Origin: an uncultured Eggerthellaceae bacterium
GTDB taxonomy: Bacteria; Actinomycetota; Coriobacteriia; Coriobacteriales; Eggerthellaceae
Assembly: GCA_934617425.1 (NCBI GenBank)
Contig: CAKTUD010000002.1
Location: 1 to 64,000 of the forward strand
DNA: 64,000 nucleotides
Direction of reading: 5' to 3'
The notes beneath the pieces are model-generated. The model made no database searches, was not told where the DNA came from, and worked only from the letters and a program-made list of their open reading frames with translations. Shown here in pieces: positions 63,316 through 64,000 of the stretch. The position numbers and the translations under genes are program-made. The first letter of the stretch is position 1, and every line of letters begins with the position of its first letter.

Positions 63316-64000
63316 ATGACTTTGCAATATGTTGCAACAGCCGATCCGGAAGTTGCTGAGGCTTTGCGCGAGGAACTTTCGCGCCAGCGCAGCACCATCG
63401 AGCTCATTGCTTCCGAGAATATCGTTTCCCCGGCCGTTATGGAGGCCATGGGCAGCGTCCTCACCAACAAATATGCCGAGGGCTATCCCGGAAAGCGCTA
63501 TTACGGCGGTTGCGAGAAGGTCGACATCGTCGAGAACCTTGCTATCGAGCGCGCGAAAGAGCTTTTCGGCGCTAAGTTTGCCAACGTTCAGCCGCATTCG
63601 GGCGCTCAGGCGAACTATGCCGCATACGCCGCGCTCATCAAGCCAGGCGACACCATCTTGGGCATGAGCCTCGACAACGGCGGTCATCTTACCCATGGTT
63701 CGCCTGCCAACTTCTCTGGCAAGCTCTACAATGTCGTTTCCTACGGCTTGGGCGATGACGAGCGCATCGACTACGCCGACATCGAGGCTAAAACCAAAGA
63801 GCACCAACCTAAGCTCATCATGGCGGGTGCTTCCGCGTATCCGCGCGTCATCGATTTCGAGCGCATCGCGAAGATCGCTCATGACAACGGCGCCTTCTTC
63901 GTGGTCGATATGGCCCATATCGCCGGTCTTGTTGCCACGGGTGCTCATCCAAGTCCTGTTCCTTATGCCGATGTCGTCACCACGACTACCCATAAGACCT
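63316..64000 (+). CDS. glyA: Serine hydroxymethyltransferase GlyA, 5' part, truncated by window end
   Basis: First 228 codons only. Typical motifs: IELIASENIVSPAVMEAMGS, NKYAEGYPGKRYYGGCE, PHSGAQANYA, GGHLTHG, and the segment just before the PLP lysine (DVVTTTTHKT) at the window edge. GAAGGAG lies 8 nt before ATG 63316. Produces glycine and 5,10-methylene-THF from serine. Confidence 0.95.
   Translation, partial: MTLQYVATADPEVAEALREELSRQRSTIELIASENIVSPAVMEAMGSVLTNKYAEGYPGKRYYGGCEKVDIVENLAIERAKELFGAKFANVQPHSGAQANYAAYAALIKPGDTILGMSLDNGGHLTHGSPANFSGKLYNVVSYGLGDDERIDYADIEAKTKEHQPKLIMAGASAYPRVIDFERIAKIAHDNGAFFVVDMAHIAGLVATGAHPSPVPYADVVTTTTHKT

Noticed and set aside
1..64000. CRISPR arrays, insertion sequences, prophage genes, tRNA or rRNA genes
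   Set aside because: No regular spacer-repeat pattern, transposase or integrase motif, or cloverleaf with the TTCGA loop context was seen in any intergenic region.

Overview
The window is ordinary bacterial chromosome with moderately high GC. Gene content suggests an anaerobic Gram-positive actinobacterium, most likely class Coriobacteriia (Eggerthellaceae-like). This placement is an inference from a Tat-exported PstS lipoprotein, a sortase-anchored SpaA/VaFE surface protein, QueH-type queuosine synthesis, a ferredoxin next to a hybrid-cluster-protein relative, tandem DASS anion transporters and a fused SecDF; no rRNA gene is present to confirm it. I saw no insertion sequence, prophage, CRISPR array or tRNA gene.

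Layout. 1-7.7 kb: phosphate uptake (pstS-pstC-pstA-pstB-pstB) with two tandem PhoB-like response regulators and one PhoR-like kinase, no phoU, and a possible 34-residue CxxC microprotein. 7.9-13.3 kb: a HEAT-like protein, aconitase and a large unknown membrane protein. 13.4-19.1 kb: three tandem paralogous DASS/SLC13-type anion transporters, each with its own leader of about 160 nt and its own terminator. 19.1-20.4 kb: L10 leader, rplJ, rplL. 20.5-22.3 kb: a polytopic membrane protein convergent with murB. 22.5-25.3 kb: a metal-resistance operon (ArsR regulator with operator, free HMA metallochaperone, P1B ATPase). 25.4-29.4 kb (minus): a 1,320-residue wall-anchored protein with NlpC/P60, SpaA and VaFE domains. 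29.7-35.5 kb: glmS-acpS-nnrD-ligA. 35.6-40.8 kb: glutaredoxin-like protein, gamma-carbonic anhydrase, yebC-ruvC-ruvA-ruvB, cspA. 40.9-44.0 kb: queuosine genes queH-queA divergent from tgt. 44-47.3 kb: secDF fusion with a suspicious leader, then a DUF1292 protein. 47.4-54 kb: AddB/AddA-type helicase-nuclease. 54-56.1 kb (minus): a cluster-less hybrid-cluster-protein-like protein and its ferredoxin-like neighbour. 56.2-64 kb: two flavoproteins, a TsaC/Sua5-like protein, an alpha/beta hydrolase overlapping glpK, rpiB and the 5' part of glyA.

Working together. Phosphate uptake and its sensing system sit in one block. DNA repair is well represented (ligA, ruvCAB under a LexA-like box, addAB). A lipase-like hydrolase translationally coupled to glycerol kinase suggests use of glycerides. 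The points I find most worth following are the degenerate HCP-like protein, the leader upstream of secDF, the three-transporter array, the NlpC/P60-VaFE surface protein, and the phoU-less pst operon with two PstB and two PhoB paralogues.
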